A stretch of 64,000 nt of DNA. It comes from Hyaloscypha bicolor E (taxonomy: Eukaryota; Ascomycota; Leotiomycetes; Helotiales; Hyaloscyphaceae). The translations under genes were made by a program, and so were the position numbers. Location: assembly GCF_002865645.1 (NCBI RefSeq), contig NW_020194555.1, positions 1,824,288 through 1,888,287 on the forward strand, in the 5' to 3' direction. The notes below the pieces were generated by a model, which was not told the origin of the DNA, searched no databases, and worked only from the letters and a program-made list of their open reading frames with translations. Below, one piece after another: positions 22,401 to 35,030 of this stretch. Position 1 is the stretch's first letter. Each line of letters opens with the position of its first letter.

Positions 22401-25400
22401 ATTTAAAGGCTTTAATAATTATAAGTAGTTTTCTATTATAGGTATTATAGTTATATTTAGCTCTAGAGAGTTTCCGGAACTAGAATACTATTAAATACTA
22501 GTATTTTTTCGGGCTATTACTAGAATTAACTTATTATAAAATAGTATTAGTAATTACGAATTTTAATATATTAGTTTTAATATAAATCTTCTTAGAAGAA
22601 TTAAAATAGACTAGAATAAATATTATAATAAAAGCTTTTTTTAAAGTTTTAAAGCTTTTAGCTACTTTATTTATTTATATAAAGGAACGGGATTTCCGGT
22701 TCTTTTTTATTTCTTTTAAAAGATCTATTAAGCCCATAATTACCTAAAAGTAATAGTAAATAAACCTATAATAGAAATTAGTAAATTCAAGAAATACTTA
22801 AATATTATAAAATAATTCTAGTTCTAGCTATTTAATAATACTATAAACTTATTTAGAATCCGTATAAATATTTTCTATTTTAATAAAAAAGCCCAAAAAT
22901 TTAATTTCTTTAATATTAAACTTATATTTACTAAGTTTATAAAATAGGTTATTTTTATATAATCTAGTAAGTATTTAGTAAATATAATTATAGTATTTAC
23001 TTTTATTTCGAGAGTAAATAAGAATATTATTTAAATAAATAATTATAAAATAATTTAAAAGCCATATAAATATAATATTAATATATACTTTAAATATAGC
23101 TAATATATTAGCTAGCCCAAAAGGTATTATAAGATATTTAAAATAGCTATAGTAAGTCCTAAAAGCCATTTTCTATTTATATTCTTTATAAATTCTTATC
23201 TAATAATATATATCTTTAAGATTTAGCTTTATATAGATCTTGGCTTTTTAGAACTAGTTAAGAGTCTTATTAATAAAAGAAAGCAAATACTAATTCTTAA
23301 TTATAACTTAATTAAATCTATAATAATTAATATAAAGATATAGTCTTCTATTTTTTTTAGAGATAAAAAGAATAGGTATTTTTACTAGACTTTTATTAGG
23401 CTTTATTTAATATTTATAAAATATATTTTATAAATACAGATATAATACTTCTAGTTAGGTTTCTAATAAATTATATAAAGGCCTATATAAGACTATACTA
23501 TCTATATTAATAAAGTATTTAATACTACTAATATTAGGAAGTTTTAAAGCTTTATTAGAATTAAAAACTTCTAAGAAGTCTTTATATTTATTATTTCAGA
23601 AATAAATAAGTATTTCTAAAACTTCTTTTTAGAAAGTATTAATTTATTATATTAAAAACTTCTATTTAGTATTACTAGAACTATATAATAAAGTAAAAAT
23701 CTAGTAACTATTATAAATATATAAAGTCTATTATCTAGAATAGTTATATTTGTCTTTAGTTAAGAATAAGATTTAAAATACTAGCTTAGAATACTAGTTA
23801 AGCTTTTTATTAAATTCTTTTAGTATTAGGATCTTAATATTATTAGGTTATATAGGTATATATATTTATTATTTCTTAATATTATTTATATATTATATAA
23901 GAATTACTTTATAAAATTCTATATTAAAAATAAGGCTATAAGAGCTAATATTCTTATATTTATAAAGCCAGAACTTAAAAGAATATATTTTATTATAATT
24001 ATTTATAATAAATATCTTAAGATTATAGGCTTAATAGATCTTAAATCTATTCTTATAAAAGGTTATAAATTCTTAATTATATTTAGCTAAAGTAATAAAG
24101 CCCTGATTTTAAATCTAATTATTATTAAGGAAGTTATAGTCTAATCCGATATTACTAAATTTATTATATATCTTTAAAATATCTATTTCTGGCTATATTA
24201 ATCTTATTTAAATAATTATATAAAGTAATATATCTTTTTTATTATAGCTAAAATTATTAATATTTAAGATTTAGCCTTTTCTTTTCTCTATTTCTTAAGA
24301 GAGTTTCTTCTAGAATACTTTTCTATAATAATAATATTAACCTGCTTTTATAAATGCCTTAACTCTTCTATAGTTTTAGTCTTATTAGGGTTTTACTAAG
24401 TCTATTTAGTATACTTAAAATATTTTATATTTTCTAAAAAGTATTCTTTCTATTTATAAGTTTAATAAATTATACCTAAAATAGAACTAGTACTTTATTA
24501 AGGCTTTAAAAAGATTAAAGTATTATCTAAGAATTTCTTATATAATTTTCGGAACTTATTCTTCCTTTTTTAATAGCCTTATAAATCAGAATTTACTAAG
24601 TTAAAATTCTTAAAAACAGAATTACTTTTACTAGACTTTCCTGTTTTTACTTTTCTTAATTTAAAATAAATAATATATTCTGCTTTCTAAGCTTTTTTAA
24701 GCTATTTAGAAATAGATATTACTTTATTTCCTAAGAAAATAGATATAAGTATCTAATAAGTCTTATAATTAGATAAAATAATATTAAGAGTTTAAATCCG
24801 GTTTCTTTTAGAATATAGGTTCTAGTTAATTTTAAAACTAATTATTTAAATATATAATTTAGTAATTATCTTACTATTTTTCTAATAAAGATCTTAGAGC
24901 TCTTTAAAGGCATTTTATTAATAGATTTAAGATACTTGAAATATATTAGCTAAATAGGCCTTAAATTACTTCTAATAAATCTTATATAATAATAGGCTTT
25001 ACTTTATTATAGCCTTTTAAGTATTATAAGATTCGTTTCTAAAAATACTTATAATAGAATTAATTCTAGAAAAGTATTTATTATAAGTTTAAGATTAGGT
25101 TCTAAAAATTACTTCCTAGAAAAATACAAATATTCTCTATTTCTTAAGGAACTTTCTATAATATAAATCAGGTATCCGGACTTTAAAAAGCTTCTTTTAG
25201 TTCAAATATATCTTTAGAATATTATATAATAGCTCCTAATAAATAGTATTAAAATTACTTTTAAAGCTTATTATATTAGGAAAGGAAATAGATTCTAATT
25301 CTATTTCAGGAAGTTCCCTAGTAAGAATTACTAAAGAAAATAAAATAAACTATAAGATATTCCTAAAAGTACTTTTATATTACTCTAATTATAGAATATA

Positions 25401-25732
25401 TTAGTTAATTATATTTACTAATTCTTGCTTTTATTAGAGTACTTTAACTTTAGTATATAATCTTTATTCTATAGCTTAAATAATAATAACTTGGGTATTA
25501 ATTTTAGTATCTTAATTATTACCGGAATTATTTCTATTATTATTACTAGCTTTTAGAGGCTTCTAAAAAGCTTTATTAAAAGTATTAGATGAGCCTTTAC
25601 TATTACCTATATTAGGGTTAATCTAGTTAATTTTCTTTATAGAAATAGCTCTGGTAAGGAATTATATATTTTATAGATTTCGAGATATAATTACTTATTA
25701 AACTATTTCTTTTAAGAATATAAAGATTAGCT
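19419..25732 (-). pseudogene. Gypsy-2 gag-pol and 3' interior, RIP-degraded
   Basis: Read on the minus strand from 25732 leftward it mirrors Gypsy-1. Gag-like sequence occupies about 25600-24300 and protease about 24150. RT is best seen at 23169-22975, which is open and encodes MAFRTYYSYFKYLIIPFGLA, then IIYLNNILIYSRNKSKYYN (YLDD reads YLNN). RNase H lies at about 22650-22280, integrase at about 21600-20800 and chromodomain at about 20560-20370. From about 20340 to 19419 lies the non-coding 3' interior, continued at 10980-10092. The absence of the 294-bp LTR-B insertion at the gag-pol junction here confirms that LTR-B is specific to Gypsy-1. Confidence 0.87.
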
Positions 25733-26030
25733 TATAAGGTATTTATTAGTAGGTAATAAGATAATAGAATAAATTAGTTAGTTATAAAACTATAATATTA
25801 AATTTAGTATAGAACTAATCTTTATTCTTCCTATAAGGTTTAGAGAAGCTTTTTCTAAATAGGAAGCCCTAATAATATATATATAATTAGTAATTTATAA
25901 GTCTAATACTTATAATATAAATAGTAATTAATTATAAAGTTAAAGAACTACTAATTTCTCTAATTAATAGCTATAATATTCGAGGTTTATTATATATTCT
26001 TAAGTTATATATAATTTTATATATATTATA
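25733..26030 (-). repeat. 5' LTR of Gypsy-2
   Basis: Reverse complement of the family-A LTR. The left end TATAAGGTATTT corresponds to TGTGAGGTGTTT, and the right end TATATTATA to the LTR start. It lies immediately before TTTAA (26031-26035), the matching target duplication. Confidence 0.88.
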
Positions 26031-27037
26031 TTTAATAAATAATAATTATTTTTAGTAATAATAATAAATTCCTTTTTTTAAAAAAAAAGTCTAAATAAAA
26101 TATAAAGAATTATTTATAAGCCTTTAGGCTTTTATTACTAAAAAAAATTTCTTTACTTTTTTTTTAATTATTATTTATTATTATTTAATTTTAGTTTTTT
26201 AAACTAATTATATTTTAAAGAAGTAATATAATATTATAAATATAAAACTAGAGATTTATAAAAAATATAAGAATTTTTATTTTTATTTTTATTTTATTAT
26301 TATTAAAATACTATAAAAGTTAATAAGAATTAAAATCTATAATATTTATTATAATTATAATTATTATTTTCCGTTATATTAAAAGTATTATATTATTTAA
26401 TATTTTATTAAAAATAAGATTTTAATTATATATAATAAATTAATTTATATAAAAAATAAAAAATAAAAAATATAAAAAAAAATTCTCTTTTTAAAATTAT
26501 AAACTTTTTTTAAACTTTTTTTTAAAAAATATTATATTATTATAATATAATATAAATATTATAAATATAATATTTAAGGCTTAAAAAACGAAATAAAAAA
26601 ATCTCTTATAAAAATAATTTAAAGCTAAAAAAAAACTAGAATATAAAAAGCTATAAGATATTATATAATAATATTAAATAAAATAAAATATAAAAGAATA
26701 TTTTTTATTATAATAAATCAAAATCCGGTTTTTATATTTAATATATAATATTTATACTAAATTCTTATATAATTATATTCTTTTATTTCCTAGAAAATTA
26801 GAATTCGCTTTTAGCTTCTTTTTTTAATAAATTCTTTTTATATTAAAAACTACTAAACTTTTTTATATTAAAGACTTAGTTTATAATATTAGAATTTTTT
26901 ATAAAAAAATAAAATAGAAACTTATAATATTTATAAAAATAAAAGCCTTTATAAATTATAAGCTAAATAAATAAAGCTTATAAAAATATTTATAATTATT
27001 AGTTTACTAGTAATATATAATACTATTATATAAATAT
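26031..27037. other. AT-rich DNA right of Gypsy-2, no gene
   Basis: Starts with the TTTAA duplication (26031-26035) and continues the target sequence left at 9791. About 1 kb of AT-rich DNA with no coding similarity found on either strand. Confidence 0.55.
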
Positions 27038-27275
27038 AAAAGTACTATTTATATAAAAGTACTATTTATATAAAAGTACTATTTATATAAAAGTACTATT
27101 TATATAAAAGTACTATTTATATAAAAGTACTATTTATATAAAAGTACTATTTATATAAAAGTACTATTTATATAAAAGTACTATTTATATAAAAGTACTA
27201 TTTATATAAAAGTACTATTTATATAAAAGTACTATTTATATAAAAGTACTATTTATATAAAAGTACTATTTATAT
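27038..27275. repeat. 17-bp satellite, exactly 14 copies
   Basis: AAAAGTACTATTTATAT is repeated head to tail; 238 bp equals 14 units of 17. The copies appear identical, in contrast to the degraded neighbourhood, suggesting recent expansion or homogenisation. Confidence 0.95.
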
Positions 27276-27899
27276 AAAATTAGTAAAGTTATTATTTAGA
27301 AGTAGGAATTATAATATTATAATATTAATATATAATTCCTAAATTTACTAAGCCTAAAGAAATCTAGTTTACTAATTAAATTACTAATAGGATATAAGAT
27401 TATATAATTATATCTTATATTTTATATCTTATTACTTATATCCTATTACTTATATCTTATTACCTATATTTCGTATTTCGTATTTCATAACTATATATAT
27501 AACTCCTAAAGAAATAGCTATACTAATATTAGAAATTCTCTAAAAATACAAAAAACAGAAAATAGTACTTTTTTCTAATTATATATAAGTTCCCTAATTT
27601 GGCCTAGTACTAGATTCCCTAAATACTTTATATATCTATATTATTTTTAAGGTTTTAGTTATATATTAAAGGCTATAGTCTTTTATATATAACCTTTTCT
27701 TTTATATATCTATATTTCCTAATCCGGTCTAGTACTAGATATTTAAATACTAGATATCTAGATATTAGATATCTAGATACTAGATACTAAGGAAATCTCT
27801 ATATATATTCTCTTATTTATATATTTATTTCCTATTTTATTTATATTTATTTTATTTTTCTATATCTAATTATATAATATTTATATTAATAAGATATTT
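27276..27899. other. AT-rich region with short palindromes, no gene
   Basis: Contains TAGATATCTAGATA-type palindromic runs (27735-27785). A segment at 27643-27693 resembles, in inverted orientation, 32155-32215 (core TAAAGGCTATAGTCTTTTAT). This might be a remnant of Copia terminal sequence, but the core is itself palindromic and no convincing LTR pair was found. Confidence 0.4.
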
Positions 27900-30800
27900 A
27901 AGAGTATTTAATAACTTTAATTTTATTATAAAGTTAGTAGAATTCAATTCTTTCTTAATTTACTTAACTTCTATAATCTATTATTATTTATATATCTAGT
28001 AAAGATATATTATATTAATTATTAGATATTTCTCTCAAATAGTATCTAATTTATATAAATAACTAGTAATAGTTTTATTTCTAGTATTCTATTAATTATA
28101 GATTTAACTAAAGCATTTATATTAAAACCATAAGCTATACTATAAAGTTCTAAAGCTAAAATACTTCTAGTAATTCTCTTATATTTAATAAAGAACTAAT
28201 AGATAATATTAGTATATCTAGTTCTATTTACTAAAACTAGAATATATCTAATTTAGGAAAAGAAATCTCTATTATTTATAAATAAAATATTCGTAAAAAT
28301 AATTAAATATAAGAACTTTTTTACTAGCTTTATAAATCTTAGTTTTCTAGTAATATTTTTAATTTACTATTAAATATACTTATTAAGTACTTTTATATTA
28401 GTTTTCGAGAGTTTAATAGCTTAAATAGTAATTAATAGGCTATATAAAGCTTCTAGTTAATAAACTAATATAATATATATTTCTCTAATATATTAGGTAA
28501 TATATTAGTTTTTAATAAAAAGATTTTAATAAATAGTATTCCTATTACTTATAGTAATAATATTTTTTATAGAAATAATTTAGAGATTTTTATACTAGTA
28601 TTTCTATATAAAAATAATTCTAGTAATATTTATATAAATAATACCTTTATTAAATTTAAAGTTATAATTAAAAGTAAGGAATTTATATTTCTTAATTAAG
28701 AATTTAGTCTTATAAAACTTTAGTTATTTTGCTTTTATAAAGTTATTAGTTCTAATAAATAAGATATTATTAGTTTAAAGACTAATAATTCCAAATAATT
28801 ACTTACTATAAAAGAAATAAGAATTATAAGTCGATTATTTTATAAAAAGCTTATTAATATAATAAAAATAATAAATCTTAAACTAGTAGTTTCTAGTTTC
28901 TAATATATTATATAATAGTTTTATAACTTTTAGAATAGATTTATTTTTTATATTTAGCTTTCTAGTAAGCTTATAAAATAGATTAATATAGAAATTATAA
29001 TTAAATAAGATTATTAATTAGATATAAGCTTATAAAATATTATATAAATATAATTTTATAGTATTTATTATTATAATAGTAATACTAAGAATAATTCTCT
29101 AGCTAATATATTAAATAATAAATAATTATATTAATATTATATATTTCTTACTATTATTATAGGTTTAGATAACTAGTCTCGATTTCTTAAGCTCTCTTTC
29201 TATATTTTTATTCTTAATCTTATTAATAAACCGGGAATTAAAGATATATATCTTTTTTAATATCTGAAATCTAGATATAATTTTAAATATATTCTTTTCT
29301 AAAAAGCTAATAACTTTAATTTAATAGAAATTCTTATATAATTCATTATTTTATAAAAAGCTTATTAATATAATAAAAATAATAAATCTTAAACTAGTAG
29401 TTTCTAGTTTCTAATATATTATATAATAGTTTTATAACTTTTAGAATAGATTTATTTTTTATATTTAGCTTTCTAGTAAGCTTATAAAATAGATTAATAT
29501 AGAAATTATAATTAAATAAGATTATTAATTAGATATAAGCTTATAAAATATTATATAAATATAATTTTATAGTATTTATTATTATAATAGTAATACTAAG
29601 AATAATTCTCTAGCTAATATATTAAATAATAAATAATTATATTAATATTATATATTTCTTACTATTATTATAGGTTTAGATAACTAGTCTCGATTTCTTA
29701 AGCTCTCTTTCTATATTTTTATTCTTAATCTTATTAATAAACCGGGAATTAAAGATATATATCTTTTTTAATATCTGAAATCTAGATATAATTTTAAATA
29801 TATTCTTTTCTAAAAAGCTAATAACTTTAATTTAATAGAAATTCTTATATAATTCATTATTTTATAAAAATACTATAATAGTCGGGGTCTTATAAGAATA
29901 TTCTTTATTATACTTTAGTAAAATAGCAGGAATAATAAGAGAAATTATACCTGTTTACTTTTAGCTTTATTATAAAGTTTGAAAATAGGTTTAGATTCGG
30001 GGCTATTAGTAATAATCTTAATATTTCCTATATAAAAGGGCTTTATAGAAATTAAATAAAAAGTAGTATTATTATATAATAGAGCTAGTATATAGTTCTT
30101 TCTATTAATAACTACTAGCTTATATAATTTATTCTAATTACTAGATTAATTAGTATTTCCTTTATACTAAATAAGAATATTTGAATTTAGAAATAATTTA
30201 TAAATATTAGTAATACTAGAACTATTTCGGATATTTAAAGTATTTATAATTTAATATCTAGTTTAAAGCTTTTAAATTTCTACTATTACTTTCTTAAATA
30301 CTACTAATTACTATAATATAATAAGTAATAGAATATTATATTTAGTTATTTAAAATAAAGTACTATAAACTAAAAGAGTTAGGATAATACTATTAGGTTC
30401 TATAAAGTTATTAATAGTCTTAAAAGTTATTTAGAATATAATATTCTTATTAATTCTATTAATTCTAGCTATAATAATAAGATAAGTATATTAGATTAGA
30501 TTATAATAGTATTTTATAATTCTAATAAAGTTATAAGCTTTTATAGAAATAATCTTAACCTTAGTTTTTATAGTATTTATAAGCTAAGTAAACTTCTTAT
30601 TAATAAACTACTTTCTAGTATTTACTATAATCTAATTAAAAGAACTTAAATAGTTATTAATCTAGTATTATTTAAATATATTTCAGATATATATTATACT
30701 AATATTCTAGAGCTATTAGCCGGCTTAATATCGAGTATCTTTATTAATAATATAAAATATAAACTTATTAGAAATATAAAATATAATAATAATAATAATA

Positions 30801-32060
30801 AAGTAATTAAAGCTAATATTATCTTTTAGATTAAACTTAAATTATTCGAGTAATTAGTTATATTTCTAGTATTATTTATAATATTTTATAAGATATTTAA
30901 GGGCTTTTATATTAATATTATAGCCTATTTATTCTAATATATTTTGGAGTTTACTAATAAATAAATAACTAAAATAATAATATAAATATTATAATTTAAT
31001 CTTTATAAAAAAACAGAAATTATAAGTAAAGAATTCGAAAATAAAGTCTTATAATATAATATTCTAAAGCAGGAAAAAGTATCTAAAATATTATATTATA
31101 GATATATATTTTCTAGTAAAAGTAATAAAATTATTAGTAAGATTATTAAAATAGATTTCTAGCTTATTTATATTAGCTAAGCTAAATAAAAATAGAATCT
31201 TTAAAAGTATAATATAGAATTATACTTACTTAATTAGTATATTTACTATTATAGATCTAATAAAAAATATATATCTAATACTAAACTAGATATTAATTTA
31301 ATTTTTAATAGTTTTATTAAGTTTAATACTATTATTAGTTTACTAAAGAGCTTGAAATTAATTAGAACTAGTAATTAAGTATCTAGAAGCTCTAGTATTA
31401 ATTATAATTCTATAAAAGTAGTAAGTATTATATCTTAATATATTATTAGTTATAAAAGTCTAAATATCTTTTATTAAAGGTTTAATAAACTTTAAAGTAT
31501 AGTTTTTATTTATTATCTAATATATAAGGAAAAGGGAAATAAGGTTATTTTTAAAAGTATTAGCTATAGTTATTAGTAAAATAGAAATAATAGAAGTAGT
31601 TAAAAAGCTTTTAATTAAAATAAAATAGAAATCTAAATAGTATTTTTTTTCTTTATTTATTTCTATTAATAAAGTCTCAAAAGTATTATTTACTAGTTTA
31701 TTTTTATTACTTTTATTACTTTCTTTACCTTTAGCTTTAGTAATATACTATATATAAATATTACTAAAATATTTATTAAAGTTATAAGTATTTCGAGATC
31801 TTAATTAATAAATATTTCTATTCCTAAATTGAGTCTTTTTAGTTTCTTATTTCTCTAATATATATTTCTATAAATAATATTCGGGTTTCTTATATATAAA
31901 ATATAATTTTAGAATATAATTATTATAATTATAGAACTTGAAATAATATAAGAGAAAAATTATAATAAAACAAAAACCCATATAAAATATACTAGAATAT
32001 AAAACATAACTTAATAGTAAAATAATAAATTAAAAGTATAAATAGTAAAATATAAATAAT
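27900..32060 (-). pseudogene. Ty1/Copia retrotransposon polyprotein, RIP-degraded
   Basis: Read leftward on the minus strand. Near 31930-31830 is a zinc-knuckle region in which cysteines appear as Tyr (YFIYKKPEYYL, expected CFxCxKPGC), followed by KKTQFRNRNIY. Near 30640-30480 is an integrase block: FINKKFT..INTIKTKVKII and IKAYNFIRIIKYYY, which corresponds to the fungal Copia motif VPVEAHNSIGxVERYH. Near 28790-28650 is an RT segment NNILFIRTNNFIKAK and KFLIKKYKFLTFNYNFKFNK, corresponding to the VDDI region and beyond. Gag, then integrase, then RT is the Copia order (integrase before RT, unlike Gypsy). A 511-bp tandem duplication lies in the RT region. LTRs are not confidently located, so the ends are approximate. 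Confidence 0.72.
28834..29855. repeat. 511-bp tandem duplication within the Copia relic
   Basis: 28834-29344 and 29345-29855 appear identical on base-by-base reading, and a further 15 bases of the unit follow at 29856-29870. The surrounding element is heavily RIPped and both copies share every RIP change, so the duplication happened after RIP, or the second copy is an assembly artefact. Confidence 0.93.
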
Positions 32061-33849
32061 ATATAATATATAAAAGCTTAATTAATTAAATACTTATAAA
32101 GAATTATTCTCTAAGTCTATAGAAAAACTATCTTTCTTATATAATTTCTATAAGTTATATATAAAAGGCCATAGCCTTTATTATATAACCTAAATCTTAA
32201 AACTACTAAAATAATATAATTTTTAATAAATATAGCCTATTATATTATATTCGACTTTTTATTTATTTGTACTTGTTTTCTAAATACTAAAAATAATAGA
32301 AAAATCCTATTTAGAATCCAAAATAATAAAATATTTAAGATTCTCTTTTATTAATTAATCTAATTTCTTTTTTATATATCTAAAATAAGACTTATTACCC
32401 TTAAATAGTCTTGTTTTATATTCCCGAACTTACTTAAAAATAATCCGAACCTATTTAGCTATATTTTTATACTAAATTTAATATAGTTTTTTATATTAAT
32501 TAGTATCCGCCTTTAATTATTACTTAATTTCTGCCTTTATAATAGGATATTAAAAAGGCTTATTATAATAAATTATATTATAAATTATACTAATATACTT
32601 TAAATAAATAGCTTCTTTAAATTTCGTATTATTTACTATATTCTTAAATTAATCTTTAGTAAAAGGGAAAAGCTTTAGATAAGAAGCTTTAATAATCTTA
32701 TAAGAAACTTTATTTTTATATATTCTATTCTTAATAATAACTAGACTTATTAGAACTATAATAAAAGGCCTATTAAGTAATAAATTATTATTAAGCTATT
32801 TTTTAATTTATATATTATTCGAGAATTAATACTTTCTTATAATTCCAGACTTATAGATTATCTAGCTAAAAGTATTTATTTATCTAGTTAAATAGACTAT
32901 ATTCAAAGTATTTTTTCTTATTATTTTTAATAAATACTCGCCTATTTCTTTAGCTATTTCTGGCTCAAATTTATTAGAAATAAAAAAGTAATTAATATCT
33001 TTAAAAAATTTCTTATTAAAAATAGTAGCCTTCTTATAGTTTATAAAGAAAATATAGCTAATATTCTAATGTTTTTTACTAAGATAAAATTCGCTATTTA
33101 AAGCTTTAGTAATAGCTAGATTTTTAGTATTACTTTTATACTAATTATAATTAATATTTCTAGAAATAAAGTATTAGGCTAGCTAAAGATAAATAATTAG
33201 GTAAATAGGATACTTGCTTAATACCTTATAAAATCCGAGCTATATTAATAAATCTATTATTAAAAGTTAAGAGGCTAAGATAAAATAGTTATTACTAAGA
33301 TCTTTATATATTAATATATTACCTTTTTAAAAATAAAACTATAATATCTCTATTTCTTTTATTAAAAGCTCTCAAATACTAAGCTTCTTAATCTATTTTA
33401 GATAATTCTTCTTATAAATATAGCTATTAGTATCTAGATTAATAGTACTAGACTTAGGAATAGAAATTATAATATTAAATTAGAGCTATAGATTTAGGCA
33501 AAATTAATTAGAAATATAATATTTATATCTATATTTTTTAATTTCCTGGTTTTTAAAAAAGAAATCCCATATTTCTTTATTTATTTAAGTAATAGAAATA
33601 TACTTCTTGCCTTTAGTAATTTTATAAATCTTAATAACTAGCTTTAGAATATCTATAATCTTTTATATATTAATAGATAAAATATTAGTAAATTACTAAA
33701 TATATACTATATAGAGAGCTTTAAAGAATTTATTATTAATTCTATAATATTCTTACTTATAAATAAGTCCTAAAATACTATTATATATTTATTTTACTAA
33801 ATAAGTATTAATTTCTATTTAGCTAATATTTTATAGATATACTAAATAC
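32061..33849. other. AT-rich region without recognised gene
   Basis: About 1.8 kb of decayed DNA. Minus-strand translation of 33400-33600 gives fragments such as KEIWDFFFKNQEIKKYRYKYY that look protein-derived and may be the C-terminal continuation of the frame at 33850-35030. I cannot name a family. Confidence 0.4.
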
Positions 33850-35030
33850 TTTTATTAAGTTCTCCGGATTTAATATCTTTAGTCTTTTACTTTTTGGTTC
33901 TGAGTATAGTTATAGGAATCTTTCTAGATAATATTTTTCTCTTTAAAATAGAAAGTTCTTTTTTACTTTTCTTTATTTTACTAATCTTATATTTAATCTA
34001 GTATTTAGATTTTTATTATTTATTAGAAGTCTTAGGCTTAGCTTATTCTTTATTCTTATTAGGTTCTTCTTATCTAGTTATACTAGTTTTACTAGCTTTA
34101 CTAGTAGTTTTTTTACTAGACTTTACTAAATTAGCTTTATTTTTCTTAGTTAGATCCGGTTAAATTAAAGCTAAAATTATAATAGGGGCCTATTCTTTAG
34201 GCTTATTTTAGAAAGCAGGAAAAGGCTTATTATTATAAATTCCCTTAATTAGGATTTCGGAAGTATTAAAGATATATTATCTAGCTTTAAGGTTATTAGC
34301 TAATAATTACTTAAACTCTAATTCTCTAGGTTCCAAAACTGCTTTAGTATACTTAAATACTTTAGTAATATCTAATTTAGTAAATATACTAGTATTTTAA
34401 TATTTCTTATTCTTAATATATTCTAAAGTAACTTTATTAATTAACTAAATAGCTTTATATATTAAAGCTTTTATTTTAAAGAAAGAATATAATTTTTTAT
34501 AAACGTTTTTACTAAAGTTATTATAAATATTATTAATATATTAGCTAAAAGCTTTATTATATAATATTATTCTATTCTAACTTTTGGTTTCTAGATTATT
34601 TATTATAGTCTTAATTTTATTAAGCTTCTCTTATTTGCCTTTAGAAATACTTTTAATAATATTCTCGAATTTCTTATTATTAGCTTAGTAATTCTTTAGT
34701 TCTTTCTTAGTTAATCCTAGTCTAGTTTTATTTCTAATAAAGGTTTTCTATTTCAAGAGCTTATTATATATATTACTTAGTTTATCTAGGATATTTATAT
34801 TAAATTTAGTAATTATAGTTATCTTTTCTAGTATTAGTAGGCCTTCTATAATTATCTAAGTTTCTTTAATACTCTAAACTTTAATACTATTAATTTATAG
34901 GCTTTTAATAATATTATAGCTTATAAGAATTAGCTATTATATTTTACTAGCTTAAGAAATCTATATTTTGGCTATTTTATTATTCTTAATAGGTTATAAA
35001 GGTATTATTAGTATAATAGTTATAAGTTAT
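33850..35030 (-). pseudogene. Unidentified RIP-degraded gene, lysine-rich C-terminal half
   Basis: One minus-strand frame runs through about 1.1 kb interrupted only by TAA/TAG. Blocks include KVTLEYIKNKKYQNTSIFTK and LDITKVFKYTKAVLEPRELE (about 34430-34310), TSEILIKGIYNNKPFPAF (about 34265-34215), and a long Lys/Ser-rich tract (SSKKTTSKASKTS, about 34120-34080; KYKISKIKKSKKELSILKRK, about 34000-33945). This strand and frame read as protein more convincingly than alternatives, but I recognise no domain. It may be part of an unclassified transposon. Confidence 0.38.

Larger units (their letters stand above)
9792..26030 (-). mobile_element. Gypsy-2: Ty3/Gypsy chromovirus, minus strand, split by Gypsy-1
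   Basis: Two LTRs of the same family in minus orientation (9792-10091 and 25733-26030) enclose a gag-pol relic. The element is interrupted at 10980/19414 by Gypsy-1. Removing Gypsy-1 and one AGATT copy rejoins a continuous sequence that matches the corresponding interior of Gypsy-1 (about 17870-17960, opposite orientation). The reconstructed length is about 7.8 kb. Flanking TTTAA duplications confirm the ends. All coding capacity is destroyed by RIP-like change, with Cys, His and Gln codons lost throughout. Confidence 0.9.

Noticed and set aside
27038..27275. CRISPR-like regular repeat
   Set aside because: Units are directly adjacent with no spacers, in a eukaryotic context; it is a tandem satellite.
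27643..32215. Possible Copia LTR pair (27643-27693 and 32155-32215)
   Set aside because: The best match is inverted, not direct, and centred on a palindromic core, so it does not behave as an LTR pair.
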